From Doryteuthis pealeii (lineage: Eukaryota; Mollusca; Cephalopoda; Myopsida; Loliginidae), in contig CM042157.1 of assembly GCA_023376005.1 (NCBI GenBank), positions 71,586,969 through 71,650,968 on the forward strand: 64,000 nt of DNA. The letters run 5' to 3'. A model generated the notes under the pieces. The model saw nothing but the letters and a program-made list of their open reading frames with translations, did no database searches and was not told the DNA's origin. Positions 21,311 through 32,797 of this stretch are shown here, in pieces; within the stretch, counting starts at the first letter, position 1; every line of letters begins with the position of its first letter. The position numbers and the translations under genes are program-made.

Positions 21311-21984
21311 TGTGGTTATATATGATTGATACTAATTTCTGCATAAATAAAAAGACAAAAGACTGAAGGTGTGAATAGAAAAAAAATTTAAATGAAAGAT
21401 TTTGGAAAAAAGTAAGTACCAAAAATCTGAAAATTAAATGTAAAAAAAAAATGTTTTTTAATTTTTTGAGATTTTTTTAATTACACTTAATATAATTTCC
21501 TTCTAGATTATCAATGAAATAATTATACATCAACATTTGTTCTGTTTAAAAAGGTGGAGGCTAAACTTTTAAACTGAGGTTTCTCCATTAATCATTATAT
21601 TAGCCTACTAAAGTAGGCTTGTTATTAGATAGATATTTGTTTTTATAATCTAAAAATATGAATTTTAAAACTTAAAAATTATGGGCATTATATTTTAAAT
21701 TAATTTTATTTATCAATTAGGTATAAAAATTGTTGCTCTAGAAGCTCCTATGGATGAAGCTAATAGTAATATTTATTTTAAAGAATTTCGATTTGTTTAA
21801 AATGACTCGTTTAAGAGTCAGTTTGAAACGATTCAGAAATTTAAAAGAAAGCTAAGTTAATTTCTTTGTTACTATTTTTAATTAAAATATTCATTGTAAT
21901 TCAAAATAAATTAATTCTAACATCTGTTAAAATTAATTTTAATATAAAGACATAGCTTTAGCCTGAGTGTTTTTAATCCCCAAA
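21311..21984. other. No feature seen
   Basis: AT-rich sequence without coding potential, repeats shared with the rest of the window, or RNA-like structure that I can recognise. Confidence 0.4.
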
Positions 21985-22080
21985 AGGTGGGGGCGCAAGT
22001 AACCTGAAAGAAATCTGCAATATTTTAAATAAAATAACTGATGCATTATAGAATTTATTGATTAATAAGTCTGTAGTGAT
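21985..22080 (+). repeat. Short copy of the dispersed family
   Basis: ggtgggggcgcaagtaacct followed by ataactgatgcattata and ttgattaataagt matches the first half of 17945-18260. The second half is missing. Confidence 0.6.
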
Positions 22081-22152
22081 ATGATAAGAGGCAAACCAGA
22101 AGTTAATACATCGAAAACAGAAATAAAATGAAGAAAGTAAGCTATCTGCACA

Positions 22153-23583
22153 TAGGATCAGCGCAGGTAGAAAGCAAAAATAGAAATAATAAAAATGATA
22201 ATTTTGGACCAATCAAAGGTCTTCGTGCCTAAACAGAAGTTTTCAAAAAAGACCAAATTTGGAGCCTATGTTTGGAAATATAAAAGGAAGGTTTTCGAGG
22301 AAAAGTTCAGAGACTGACACATGCTGGACTAATCCACATCACTTAATTTAAAACTATTTGCCTGCCACTGAAGGTACAAGCTTATCTTACCCTCTCTAAA
22401 ATTCCGCTGTTGATATAGATGCAATACTCTTTCTTACTGTTACATACACAAATATAGATATCTCCCGATTCACTAACTCAGCAATTCAATTCACGCACAT
22501 ACCGCAATAAAGGGATATACTCGCCAACAAAATAAGATATAAGATGCTGACGCTAAACGGAAGTTTACTCAATGGTAGCCTAAAACGAAGTGACCAAATT
22601 AACACGATTCTACGCATAGGCTCCAGATGAACTTCCGTTTGGAAAACAAGAATTCCTAAACAATAGAGAAAATAAATTTGTAAATAAAATTCACATTTTC
22701 ATCCAATCTGAACGGTTCGCGGGTGAAATGAAAATGACTTCAGTTGATCCGATTTTGGGTCGCGACATCCTATATAAAGTCGGCTTTGAAAAACCTACAA
22801 GGCAGAGATCCCCTGGACAGCCAAACAGTCCACATCACAAGGGAAGCCGGCGGCACAAAATTTTACATTTCAGGTCGACCAACCTATATCTCTCACCTAC
22901 CCCCTAACCTCATGACCCTTACTGTCGACCGACTCTTAAAGGAGCAACCTCCTACAACAACAAGACTACGCCAACTGATACACGATACCAACCCGCTATC
23001 GGCTACTAAAAACACAAGACTCTGCCTACCTAATCAACACCTAACCACTACCACTGGTTCATCTGCCCACTTCTCCACCTACACTACAACTGATTCGGCC
23101 ACCGGACATTTCACTGACTTTATTATTCACGTTACAACTATCACCAAAAATATCCTTTAAATTCATTTCTATCTTTTCCTCGCTTTTCCTGTTCCTTTTT
23201 CCAATACAATTTTGAAACTTAAAATCTGGTTTGTTTTTCCTCATCACCATACGCTTCATAATAACCCTGTTTATAACATTACCCTTTCTTTCGCATAGGA
23301 TCAGCGCAGGTAGAAAGCAAAAATAGAAATAATAAAAATGATAATTTTGGACCAATCAAAGGCCTTCATGCCTAAACAGAAGTTTTCAAAAAGACCGAAT
23401 TTGGAGCCTATGTTTGGAAATATAAAAGGAAGGTTTTTGAGTAGAAGTTCAGAGACTGACACATGCTGGACTAATCCACGTCGCTTAACTTAAAACTATT
23501 TGCCTGCCACTGAAGGTACAAGCTTATCTTACCCTCTCTAATATTCCACTGCTGATATAGATGCAATACTCTTTCTTACCCTT
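22153..23583 (+). mobile_element. Small LTR-like element with promoter-bearing direct repeats
   Basis: Two direct repeats of about 287 bp (22153-22439 and 23296-23583) are close to identical by eye. Each holds a CCAAT-type box (gaccaatcaaagg) and, about 60 bases on, a TATA-type box (aaatataaaagg) with a plausible start 25-30 bases further, the layout of an LTR promoter. The 0.86-kb interior has a GC-richer part with a 138-codon frame (22744-23160) and its own tatataaa at about 22771. That frame matches nothing I recognise. No TG...CA ends, primer site or target duplication are clear, so a TRIM-like element or a plain duplication are both possible. Confidence 0.5.
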
Positions 23584-23766
23584 TCTTTCTCTACATGACT
23601 GAACTTTTAAAAAAGCATATTCTGATTAACTTTGAACACTACATTTTGATTTCTCTTATCACTGTAACTTTAATGTTTTAAATACAAGGCTTATCTGTTC
23701 CTTCTTGAAATGATTTGTTTTTCCTTTTATTATTTCTATAACCTTATAGTGTGTTTGTTGTAATTA

Positions 23767-23769
<3 letters not shown>

Positions 23770-23799
<30 letters not shown>
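23770..23799 (+). repeat. (TA)n microsatellite
   Basis: About fifteen TA units immediately upstream of the hairpin at 23803. Confidence 0.9.
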
Positions 23800-23801
<2 letters not shown>

Positions 23802-23802
23802 A

Positions 23803-23936
23803 TATATGAGGAATGAAAGAACAAAACTCAGACAAAAATGTGTAGTATATTTCGTTGGAGTCTTCAGCCGAGTTCAATACTTCAGCGAAATATACTACAC
23901 ATTTTTGTCTGAGTTTTGTTCTTTCTTTCCTCATAT
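23803..23936. mobile_element. Hairpin MITE (about 134 bp)
   Basis: The arms of about 50 bases are nearly perfect (atatgaggaatgaaagaac, agacaaaaatgtgtagtat and complements) around a loop containing cttcagccgagttcaatact. It is inserted next to (TA)n. Confidence 0.85.
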
Positions 23937-24065
23937 TTTACCTCACTCTGTCGGATTCATTCCAATCCCCTTTTCCTCATATCAGTATATATATATACCA
24001 TACATCATCCAAGAGAACCACTATAAATTGGCGACCACTATAAACTGCTTATCCCGATGAACCAC

Positions 24066-24600
24066 TATAAGTCAACACTGAAATTTTATTAAAATTGGAT
24101 AAATCCCTGAATTTTGGTACTTTTTTGTTTATCAATTAGTGTTGTTAGTGATTTGTTACATCTTGGCTTCCATAGTTTTAATTTTTTTTTTCTGGTAATT
24201 TTTTTGTAAGAATTTTTAGTGTACTTTAGTTTTTCTGTGAGTTTGGAACAAAACAAAAAAGATATTTCATCTAAATGAAATATCAACATCTAAGTAATTT
24301 TTCTGTGCATAGTGTATTTAATGTTTTTTGTTATTGATTTCAAAGAAGAAACTTTTATAAGTTTTTTAAAAACTTTTAATAATGTGTTTTGTTAGTAGCT
24401 AACTTAGTGATGGATTGCGTAAATTTTGGGGCTAATTTAATGTTTAAAATGTATTAAAAATTAATTACATATGTAATATTATTTTGCTTTTCTTTACTGA
24501 TGCTAATTATGTTACTGCTTTTCAACTAAAACAAAAATTCGACCTTAAATAATCGATTTAATCAATTTTAATTGTTTGTTTTTTTTAAGTGAAAATCGGT
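24066..24600 (+). repeat. Paralogue of the palindrome centre, single copy
   Basis: It aligns in order with the loop and right arm of the palindrome (about 7075-7880): cactgaaa and attaaaattgg then aaatccctga; tttatcaat; gtttggaac; gtaatttttctgtgcatagt; tttttgttattgattt; aatgtattaaaaat; tgctaattatgttactg. The block corresponding to 7250-7542 (hairpin H4) is absent. Divergence is high, clearly greater than between the palindrome arms. Confidence 0.7.
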
Positions 24601-24639
24601 GCTTGAATTGTTGGTGCCTAGATGTTGGTGCCTTTTATT

Positions 24640-24690
24640 CAAAGTTACCTAAAAACGTATATATTATATAGTTTTTAGGTAACTTTAAAT
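24640..24690. repeat. Short perfect hairpin
   Basis: aaagttacctaaaaac and its complement flank a (TA)-rich centre. It is too small to assign. Confidence 0.6.
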
Positions 24691-24734
24691 AAAATTAATA
24701 TAGATTTCAATGGAGTTGAGCTATTCCATACAAG

Positions 24735-24930
24735 TAGTACTTGTTATATACATCACAACAAGGACACTGCCACTGCTGCTACATCACACCCAAACTTAGC
24801 TACTGCTGCTGCTGCTACATTCTATCCCTACTGCTGCTGCTGCTGTTACCACATACTACCAGTACAGAATAAATCCTTGAACCTGACACAAGTTTGTTCA
24901 TCTTTCCTTTTCAGCACTACTTATTCCTCT
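24735..24930 (+). mobile_element. LTR-tail-like fragment with CTG/TGC repeats
   Basis: Short (CTG)n runs are followed by cagaataaatccttgaacct and a pyrimidine-rich end (ttccttttcagca). The same order of AATAAA, a short A/C-rich stretch and a pyrimidine-rich tail ending in cagc recurs at 26665-26775, 31178-31257 and 42248-42320. Confidence 0.35.
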
Positions 24931-24952
24931 TCGTCTGAACATAGTTAAGTAC

Positions 24953-25030
24953 TGTCCTCACAGATCCATTGTTTGTAAATTGATCCGATCCTCACTGGGT
25001 GCCCCATACTTGTGGTCTTGTACCAAATCT
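24953..25030 (+). mobile_element. SINE family 2, diverged copy
   Basis: ctcacagatccattg, attgatccgatcctc and ccatacttgtggtcttg parallel 20903-21000. The head is partly lost. Confidence 0.4.
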
Positions 25031-25079
25031 AAATTATAATTAGTTTTCGTTTTGTTTTTCTTCTTTTTTCATGGTACCT

Positions 25080-25135
25080 CACACGGTGTAATGGTTAGCA
25101 AGTGAGGCTAGCAAATTATCATTAGTTCGATTGTA
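25080..25135 (+). mobile_element. tRNA-like SINE head
   Basis: gtgtaatggttagcaagtga resembles a box A region and tagttcgattgta a box B. The rest is unassigned. Confidence 0.35.
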
Positions 25136-25249
25136 AATAAGGAAGAGGCTACACTGCCGGTCCTAGTCAAATAGATAAACCTGCTTTTAGGCTTATTATG
25201 CTGGTCCTTGTCAATTTCAAAGCTAGCATCTGGGCATTTCTCATTGTGA

Positions 25250-26400
25250 TAATACCCGGTCTGCACTCGCAGAAGAGGAAGTTGTAACACTCTATGCAGT
25301 TTGTGGTGGAGTAGTGTATACTTAGGTCTATGTCAGCTGGCAAGAAAGTTGTTTTAACTTTAAGTTGATTACTGGCTTCACTGATGTGGGTCCCTGGCTA
25401 TTTTCTATCTCTGCAGCTACTGAGACAAAACTATCATCCTGACTTTACACCCCTACACATCTCCATGGATTCGACCACTCAGATGCTTGGTACTTAATTT
25501 AAATCTCAGACTTTTTGTCTGCAATTTCCCTTAAAATTAAAGCAATTACTTTTTTTTTCAGTCTGAACATCCCCACTATTCAGACTATGGTGATAGAAGT
25601 GGGATGTTTGATGTCAATATTCAATAAAAGTGTTCAAACATTTAAAGACCATAAATAAATCAAGCACAATGGCATAGAAGACAAAACTCTTGATTAAACA
25701 AACAAAATTGTATTAACAAAATGTATACAAAAAGATAGTATTGAATACTGGGCAAGGTTCTGCCAAAAGTTCTTTTTTTAAAGTTCAAATGTAAAATGTA
25801 AGCTGGTATTTCACAATTCAAAAGTGAGAAAGAAAAGGAGAAAGTTTAAAGTCAACTCAAAAGCAGTCAGGCATAAGTTGAATGAATCTAAGGTTTATCT
25901 TCGAAAGCATAGGTTATTCAAAGAGAGAGATTGATAGATAGATACCTTCAGCATGTAAGCGAAATGTTCTTAAAAAGGGTGATGTGAATCCCCTTAGGCT
26001 AATGAGATCTTTCTGCTTGAAAATGAAAAAGTCTGAGCATTTATAGCAATCAGGTAGGATCAGCGAGGCTCCTTTCGATAATTTTTCTTATTAGGCGGGA
26101 ACGCCTCTGATTGGTTGAATTTTACGAATTTTATTTTACTAGGTTGCGCGATCCACATGCGCAAACTACTTATTTTTGTCATTCGACTTCTGTCTGTCGA
26201 AGTATGAACTTCCGGCTCGCCACAAGACCATTAATTCCCTCAAAAGCTTTTTTCTCTTAACACATAGATACCTAAAGATATTATCTCTAACTAGCTGAAC
26301 TTCATGGTGGCTGTTCAATTCTCTTAAACTTTACTACCCAATCCTTTGTGTCCTTAAAGGATGACCACCCACCCATATACATATGCCTGGGCTTAAAACA
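25250..26400 (-). mobile_element. LTR-like element, minus-strand copy with insertion
   Basis: 25250-25510 is the reverse complement of 41765-42055 (for example tggattcgaccact, gggtccctggctatttt, ccaccacaaac inverted), and 26265-26390 of 41490-41645 (gaacttcatggtggc and its complement), in consistent order. About 0.75 kb between them (25511-26264) is absent from the plus-strand copy. That extra part reads, on the minus strand, as a promoter: CCAAT-type box at 26107-26116 and TATA-like tataaat near 26038-26044. No protein-coding frame remains. Confidence 0.5.
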
Positions 26401-26599
26401 TTCTATTTTTTTTTTTTTTTTTTGACCATGTTCTCACTTAACCATAGTGTCACAACGTTTAACGTCTTTAATTTTAAAATTCAACTCAACAACTTTTCTA
26501 CGAAATTCAAGTCAACTTTTAAAAAAATCTACTTTCAAAGACTCCATTACAACTCAACTTTCAAAAAAATCTACTTTCAAAGACTAATTTCGAATTTAG

Positions 26600-26780
26600 G
26601 CCACAAGTGAGTGCAGTCATTTTCCTGGCCAGAGGCATGTCCCCTCGCTACAGCTGACTAAGTCCTGTTCAATAAAGCCTAAGTCGTAAAACTACCTCTT
26701 GTCTTTGTCTCCTTCCTTTCTTGTGCCTTTTCATTCTTTTTCGTTCCTAAGTTCCATTTCAGCTTAGCAGTCCACAAGAA
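26600..26780 (+). mobile_element. LTR-tail-like fragment
   Basis: caataaagcctaagtcgtaa is followed by ctcttgtctttgtctccttc and a pyrimidine-rich tail. It closely parallels 31178-31257 and more distantly 42248-42320. The AATAAA and the tail suggest an R-U5 region. Confidence 0.45.
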
Positions 26781-28009
26781 GAACTAAGAACCAGCTCTAT
26801 TGTCGACAAGATACCAGTACAAACGAACATAACTTAGCCCCATACACGTTTTTTTTTTGGGGGGGGGTTAATTTTCATATTTTTTCAGTAACAAGAAGTT
26901 AACTAAAAAGTTTACAAATGAATAGATACCTACGATTTTGAGTAAAATATTCAAAATAATTATTTGATTAATAATCAATATTTATTTGAGAGGGACAGGA
27001 CTAAGTTTACATTTCAAATTTTTTTATTTTTTTTAATCCTTTAATAAATTTTATGGTTTTGCTTAGTTATGATACAAACCTCTGACATTGAATTATTAAC
27101 CCCCCACCCAGGCAATATCTTTCAAAAATTAATTTTTACATCGCCTGGAAGGCGTTTTTTTATCTTTTATTTGGAAGTTAACTTAATAGTGACAAACACA
27201 AAGTGTAAATTCAAATGCGTTTTAAATATTATTTAGGTTTTCTTTGGCAAGTGGTAAAAGTACAATGGAATTATAGGGCTCTCTTTTTTTTTTTCTTTTT
27301 TCTTTTTTTAAATCCCCGCTTGTTTAACTATAGACTGCAGGGGGGGGGGGCTTGTTTGAAACCAAAACAAATTATGACTCTTCCTTCCTCTCGGCCAGTG
27401 TCTTGTTTTAATTTAGACAAGAAGACTAATTGTTGACTGTACTAAATGAGTACATTAATCTACCAAAGAAAAAATCACCTTGGGTTTGAGTCGTCTCGGA
27501 GTAAAGCGTTTTTTTTTTGTTTTTTTAAATAGTTACGAAATAAAGCCCTGTGACTAGTGTGGTCCGGTCATTCATTAGTACTTGTTGGTATAGCTCAATG
27601 GGAAGACGATAGGATTGGAGTATTATGAGGGTTACTTTTCAATAGACAGCATTTTTCACACTGTATATTAGTGTCATTTCTTTAACAATGAAGAATGATC
27701 CACGTGTCTGTCATATAACTTGCTTAACAATAAATAAAAAATAGAAATTGAATTTTAATAAAAACATTGCAGATAAATTTCATAGACTTATTTCAATGTT
27801 TTAACGTTAACGATGTTGCTAAAATTCCCATAACTGTGACACAGCAACAACAACAAAAGAAAAGAAAAAAAAAACGGGACATCATAGAGAGGATTTTATT
27901 TAGAGCAATAAACTTCTTAATAATTCTTCAGCGTTGTTATTCTAAATGAATTGAGATTATAAACTTATCAATACTGAAATAAACTAAAAATTACTATTCG
28001 CTGATAATT
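26781..28009. other. No gene seen
   Basis: AT-rich with G-runs near 26859 and 27340. A box A-like phrase (ggtatagctcaatggg at about 27589) has no convincing box B partner. Confidence 0.4.
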
Positions 28010-28011
28010 AA

Positions 28012-28225
28012 ACCACAAGGTTCCTAGTTCGATACCGGCCCGCGCCAACTCAGCGTATGAGTAGCACAAGGATCTGTGCGGTAAAGGAGCTGATTGTAGG
28101 TGTGGCGCTCCACCTCAGACGCAAAAACAATCTCCTAGGTCTAGCGCTAGTGAAAAGGGGATAGACTCCCTCGCTGACTGGCTGATACCGACTTTAGGCC
28201 ACCTCGACGACTTTACTTACTTTTA
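28012..28225 (+). mobile_element. tRNA-derived SINE, family 3, 5'-damaged copy
   Basis: From cacaaggttcctagttcgat onward it matches the SINE at 40077-40320: gccaactcagcgtatgagta, ggtgtggcgctcc, tctagcgctagtgaaaagg, gatagactccctcgctg and gactttaggccacc. The box A half of the tRNA head is missing. Confidence 0.8.
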
Positions 28226-30215
28226 TTTTATTGATATTTCTATTTCAGAGTAACAATTAAAAAAAAAAAGAAAACTTAAAACAGTCCATTTTTGCAGTTC
28301 TGAGGCCCAAAAAGTGTATAACTGAATGACTATGCAACAACTTTAAATCCATACATACAACATCAATTAATGATGCTGTCGATTTTGTTTTTTTTTAACT
28401 TCTAAATGAATAAACATCGTATTAAGTTATGTTTTCCTTATAGTTTAATTTTTATTAAAAATATATATACATTGAACTTCATTTCATATTCCACTAACAT
28501 CTGTCCGGTAGATTATGGTAAAAAAAATTACGCTCTCGAATTAACAGTCTACCCTAGTTTGGTATTAAAAAAAAATAAATTGATGCATAAGTAAAATTTC
28601 TTCGAACTATTATTTTACTCTCTGTCTGTATCTCTCTATGTTAGCAAGGCAAATCGTATTTTGTTGTTAATTCGCAGTGTTCTTCCACTGTGAGTAATTT
28701 GGTTTTACATTATTTCTCAGATTCAATTCTCACTTTTCAGATTTTCTCTTCTACCACGCTAAACACACGTGTTCTCATGGCAGATGGCTGTTCGTAGTAT
28801 TCTCGCCTGTTAGTGATAAAAGTGAAATTTAACTTGATTTTCATTTAAAAAATTTAGAATCCCCTTTTTTTGTTTCTAAGCCACTAAATGACTCAACAGA
28901 ACAGATGTAGAGTTATTTAATTTTTTTTTTTTAATTTCTATTTTTTTTTTTTTTAACCCAACTAAACAGATAAATTCACGGAAAGCGACGACGTCCGTTT
29001 AGGATTAGTGGGTGCGGTTAAATTAAAATCGGGAATAAGGAAAGCGAAACGAAGTTGCAATAAAAAAAAAAGTGATCGATTTTAATAATGCGTAGAAATT
29101 GAATATAAGTAATTAAATTCGGTGTCTAATATATTTTTCTTCTTTAAAGCAAAAATGAAATAACAAATTTTTCACTTAAAAATCATTTTATATTTTTAAA
29201 ATATGCAATTTTATTCAGCTACATTTTAAAATTATTTAACTAAATTGAATTAGATTTGATTACTTAAATTTAAGGTAAAAACTATCTTATTTTTACTAGT
29301 AAGAATTCACCCTCAACATGTAAGCATCTAAGTTTTAATGTAATGAAATATATCAAATTAGAAAGACTAACGAAATTAAATAAGAATACATAAAAAGATT
29401 ACATTTTTCTTAATCATATTTTAATTGGTTTCTATATAAAATCATTCATAGGATTGATTTTAATCTGTTGGAGAATAGAACAATAATATTAGAGATCAAT
29501 AACACCAAGTAATTATTTATTAAACACAGTTTTATTAAAACCAGTATGCAAATTAACCACACCATATATTATATAAACCTTTATTTCTTAGTGATATATA
29601 ATACACAGTCCAGGATTTTTATACACTAATAACATGGGCTGTGTAGAAGTAAATCTAACTCAGATTTTCATAGAGACATCATTAATAAATAAGATTTATT
29701 CTATGTTTTATAAACTTACACAATTCCCGGGGGTATTGTGACATGAATTATATAGAATACAATCCTGTATTTCATACCCAAATAAGGAAAAACACATAAA
29801 CACAATCCTTTCCCAAACTTAAGGAAAAGAGATTAAAACAAATGTTTATACAAAAGTCAGAGTTCGATTGGCTAGATTAGCAATGTCTTCAACTACGTTC
29901 GCGCCCAAAAAATTAATTATAATCGGATCCAACTTACAATTATTTAAAGGAGAAAATCAACATTCACATAGTACAGACAAACACTGAATCTTCATTATAA
30001 TAAGATTATTTAAAACTTTAAATACTATATTGAAGGTTGAAATACACAAATTGTCTCATTTTCTTTATATTCTAATAACCATTTTGAACCATTATCTTTT
30101 TTATCAAATTACACTGGAATATGGATTTTGAGTTTGTTTTTTTTTTTTCTTCTTTCTTTTTTTTTCTTTAATAATGAAAAATAGGTAAATTCATTCATTA
30201 TTATTTTTGTTTTTA
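28226..30215. other. Gene-free AT-rich stretch
   Basis: No coding sequence is recognised. 29290-29405 is related, inverted, to 18855-18985. Poly-T tracts lie at 28921 and 28949, and 30137-30170 is T/C-rich. The segment 29690-29990 is somewhat more complex but unassigned. Confidence 0.4.
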
Positions 30216-30224
30216 TTTTTTGCT

Positions 30225-30990
30225 CCTTGGGAGTTTTTCACACCAGCCTTCACTGATGCTTTTTCACTGGAGTCTGAGTGACAGCAAGTCTCTTCAGATC
30301 TCCAGGACTCTTCTAATTATTCTAGCCCATTTTAGTAGTGCTGCGGTCTGGATAGTTTCAATTCCTCGACTAATCTCCAGTTCATCCAGTCTCTTTTCCA
30401 GAATTTTGAGTCCGTTCCAAGGACTCCAACTACAATTGGTATCACTGTCACATTCATGTTCCGTGACTTTTTCAGTTTTCTGGCAAGGTCCATCTTTTCA
30501 CCTTCCATCACTGGAAGTGGTCTGCTGGAACAGGAAAAATCCACGAGATGACAAGTTCTTTTTTTTCTTCTTCTTCTTTGAAATAAAATAAATAATGCAT
30601 TATAAAGATCTTTCTTTGATAAATAAAAACTGAAAATTTCATTTAAATCCGATAATTCCCTGATTTTTGGTAAATTATTTTCTGTAGGGGGGGCCAAATT
30701 CATTTGGTCAAAAACGCATTTTGGGCCTCTCTAGGCTATGGAATCTTGCTAATTAAAACTACGTCTGGTCTTCTGGTCTTGATCCGGTGATACATTTCTA
30801 TCTCAAAGTTCTTGAGAATCTTATGCATTTTATTTTTCAAGAACAGATTCTGGTTTATGCATATACCCTTTGTCAATATGGTGAAATTTTAGTCTCTTGT
30901 GCAATTCCCAGTGGATCGCCTTCCCCATCCAATCATACATGTTATTGTATTCTTTTTTGTGCTAATTTGCTGTGGTCTGTGGGGATTAAA
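30225..30990 (-). pseudogene. Second copy of the RLE-type LINE, broken and interrupted
   Basis: Minus-strand translation gives pieces of the same protein as 19022-20014: the HKPESVLEN region (about 30870-30840), RRPDVVLI near 30770, then after an interruption RTCHLVDF near 30555, and RNMNVTVIPIVVG near 30440. The interruption, about 30565-30700, is a copy of the dispersed gataattccctg family lying between the PD and the VDF parts of the endonuclease-like domain. Frameshifts and stops are frequent, so the copy is dead. Confidence 0.75.
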
Positions 30991-31029
30991 ATAAAATAAA
31001 ATAAAATTTCAAAAAAATCCCATGAGCCT

Positions 31030-31260
31030 TCACCGGAAGAACCCTCTGCGTATATGCAAGAAAAATGACCCATTTCCGACCCCCTAGATAATCTCTTGGC
31101 TATTCGAGTTGAGACCTTAACTGTGTCTAGTTGTTACTACTGGCCAGGGAGATATTCCCTTGCCGGCTATGACTGGTGAATAAAGCCTAAGTCATAAAAC
31201 CACCTTCTGTCTTTGTCTCTTTCTTTTCATTCCTTGAATTCGTTCCTTTTCAGCACAACT
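31030..31260 (+). mobile_element. LTR-tail-like fragment
   Basis: ggccagggagatattccctt, gaataaagcctaagtcataa, ttctgtctttgtctctttc and ttccttttcagcac run in the same order as in 26620-26775. Confidence 0.45.
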
Positions 31261-31355
31261 ACCAAATAAGATGGAGTATTCAGCAAACCCTAAGAACATG
31301 CTGCAAGAATAACTGCAACTAAAACACACAGCGTCTTACCACTGCATAAGTCACT

Positions 31356-31385
31356 GCTTCTTCTTCTTCTTCTTCTTCTTCTTCT
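31356..31385 (+). repeat. (TTC)n microsatellite
   Basis: About nine TTC units. Confidence 0.85.
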
Positions 31386-31489
31386 CTATATATTAATACT
31401 AGTGTTCCTTAATTTTACGACTGTTATCATCTTGCAACACTCTCTGGTTAAAAATAAGACTGTCAAAATCATCTAAGATGAAATGCAAA

Positions 31490-32260
31490 AAATGTAAATC
31501 CTGATTATCTGCTGTTGCTTATCTGCCAAATTCTTATTTTTTATGAGTGTTGTCATCTCAGCTAAATAATGGACCATTCCGTCTTTATTATAAAGAAAGG
31601 GATGAAAAAGGACACGATACACAGAAAAATCTATTTGGTGTAGCTTATCCGCAGAATTCTTATTTCTTATGAGTGTTGTCATCTCAGCTAAATGATGGAC
31701 CATTCCGTCTTTATTATAAAGAAAGTGATGAAAAAGGACATGATACACAGAAAAAAATATATTTGGTGTAGCTTATCCGCAGAATTCTTATTTCTTATGA
31801 GTGTTGTCATCTCAGCTAAATAATGGACCATTCCGTCTTTATTATAAAGAAAGGGATGAAAAAGGACACGATACACAGAAAAAATTTATTTGGTGTAGCT
31901 TATCCGCAGAATTCTTATTTCTTATGAGTGTTGTCATCTCAGCTAAATAATGGACCATTCCGTCTTTATTATAAAGAAAGGGATGAAAAAGGACATGATA
32001 CACAGAAAAAATATATTTGGTGTAGCTTATCCGCAGAATTCTAATTTCTTATGAGTTGTCATCTCAGCTAAATAATGGACCATTCCGTCTTTATTATAAA
32101 GAAAGGGATGAAAAAGGACATGATACACAGAAAAAATTTATTTGGTGTAGCTTATCCGCAGAATTCTTATTTCTTATGAGTGTTGTCATCTCAGCTAAAT
32201 AATGGACCATTCTGTTTTTATCATAAAGAAAGAAAGGGGGGATACGCTACACAGAAAAAA
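31490..32260 (+). repeat. Tandem array, about 127-bp unit, six copies
   Basis: The phrase tagcttatccgcagaattc recurs at 31641, 31769, 31896, 32023 and 32148 (spacing 128, 127, 127, 125), with a diverged first unit before it and a decaying last one. The unit also contains tcatctcagctaaataatgg and tataaagaaagggatgaaaa. The minus-strand frames through it are by-products of the repetition. Confidence 0.92.
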
Positions 32261-32354
32261 TATAATAAGAAAAATATAATAAGAAAGAAAGAGATTAGGG
32301 GAAAGATAGAGAGGGGTGAGCATATGGAAGCAATAATGCTAATCTGTTTCAATT

Positions 32355-32797
32355 AAACAGTGGAGTGGTAGTACATGTTAGGGTCCCATCTATGGGTTGG
32401 ATATATTTTTTTTAAATTAGTTTAAAAAATGAATTTAAAAAAAGAATTTGAATACCCAACAGGAATAAATAAAGCAAAAACGTCTTTGACATAAAATAAC
32501 CCAAGAAGGGTTGACATGCCATAAAAACCAACCAACCAACCACCTAACTAATCAACCATCACAGCATATTTCTTGGCATCAAAGACACCATTTTTTCCCT
32601 GCAATAAGTTTCAAAGATTGGATCATTTGGTTTGGTTTGGTTTGTTTTGTTTTACGGCATATCAACTTCAGTGGGTCATTTAATGCCGACAAAGTTTTGA
32701 AATGTATTCATTCTTAAATGGATACTCAATTTTTTTATAAACACATTTTTTTTATTTAACCCATAGATCGGACCCTAACAGGTACTACCACTTCAGG
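32355..32797. mobile_element. MITE with about 40-bp TIRs
   Basis: The left end reads gtggtagtacatgttagggt then cccatctatgggtt. The right end is the complement (aacccatagatcgga, ccctaacaggtactaccac). The interior, about 0.36 kb, is non-coding, with short ccaa and ttgg repeats and a phrase (cggcatatcaactt) also found near 20620. Confidence 0.75.

Noticed and set aside
22744..23160. 138-codon frame as a host gene
   Set aside because: No recognisable domain or splice context, and it lies between LTR-like repeats. Kept only as part of that element.
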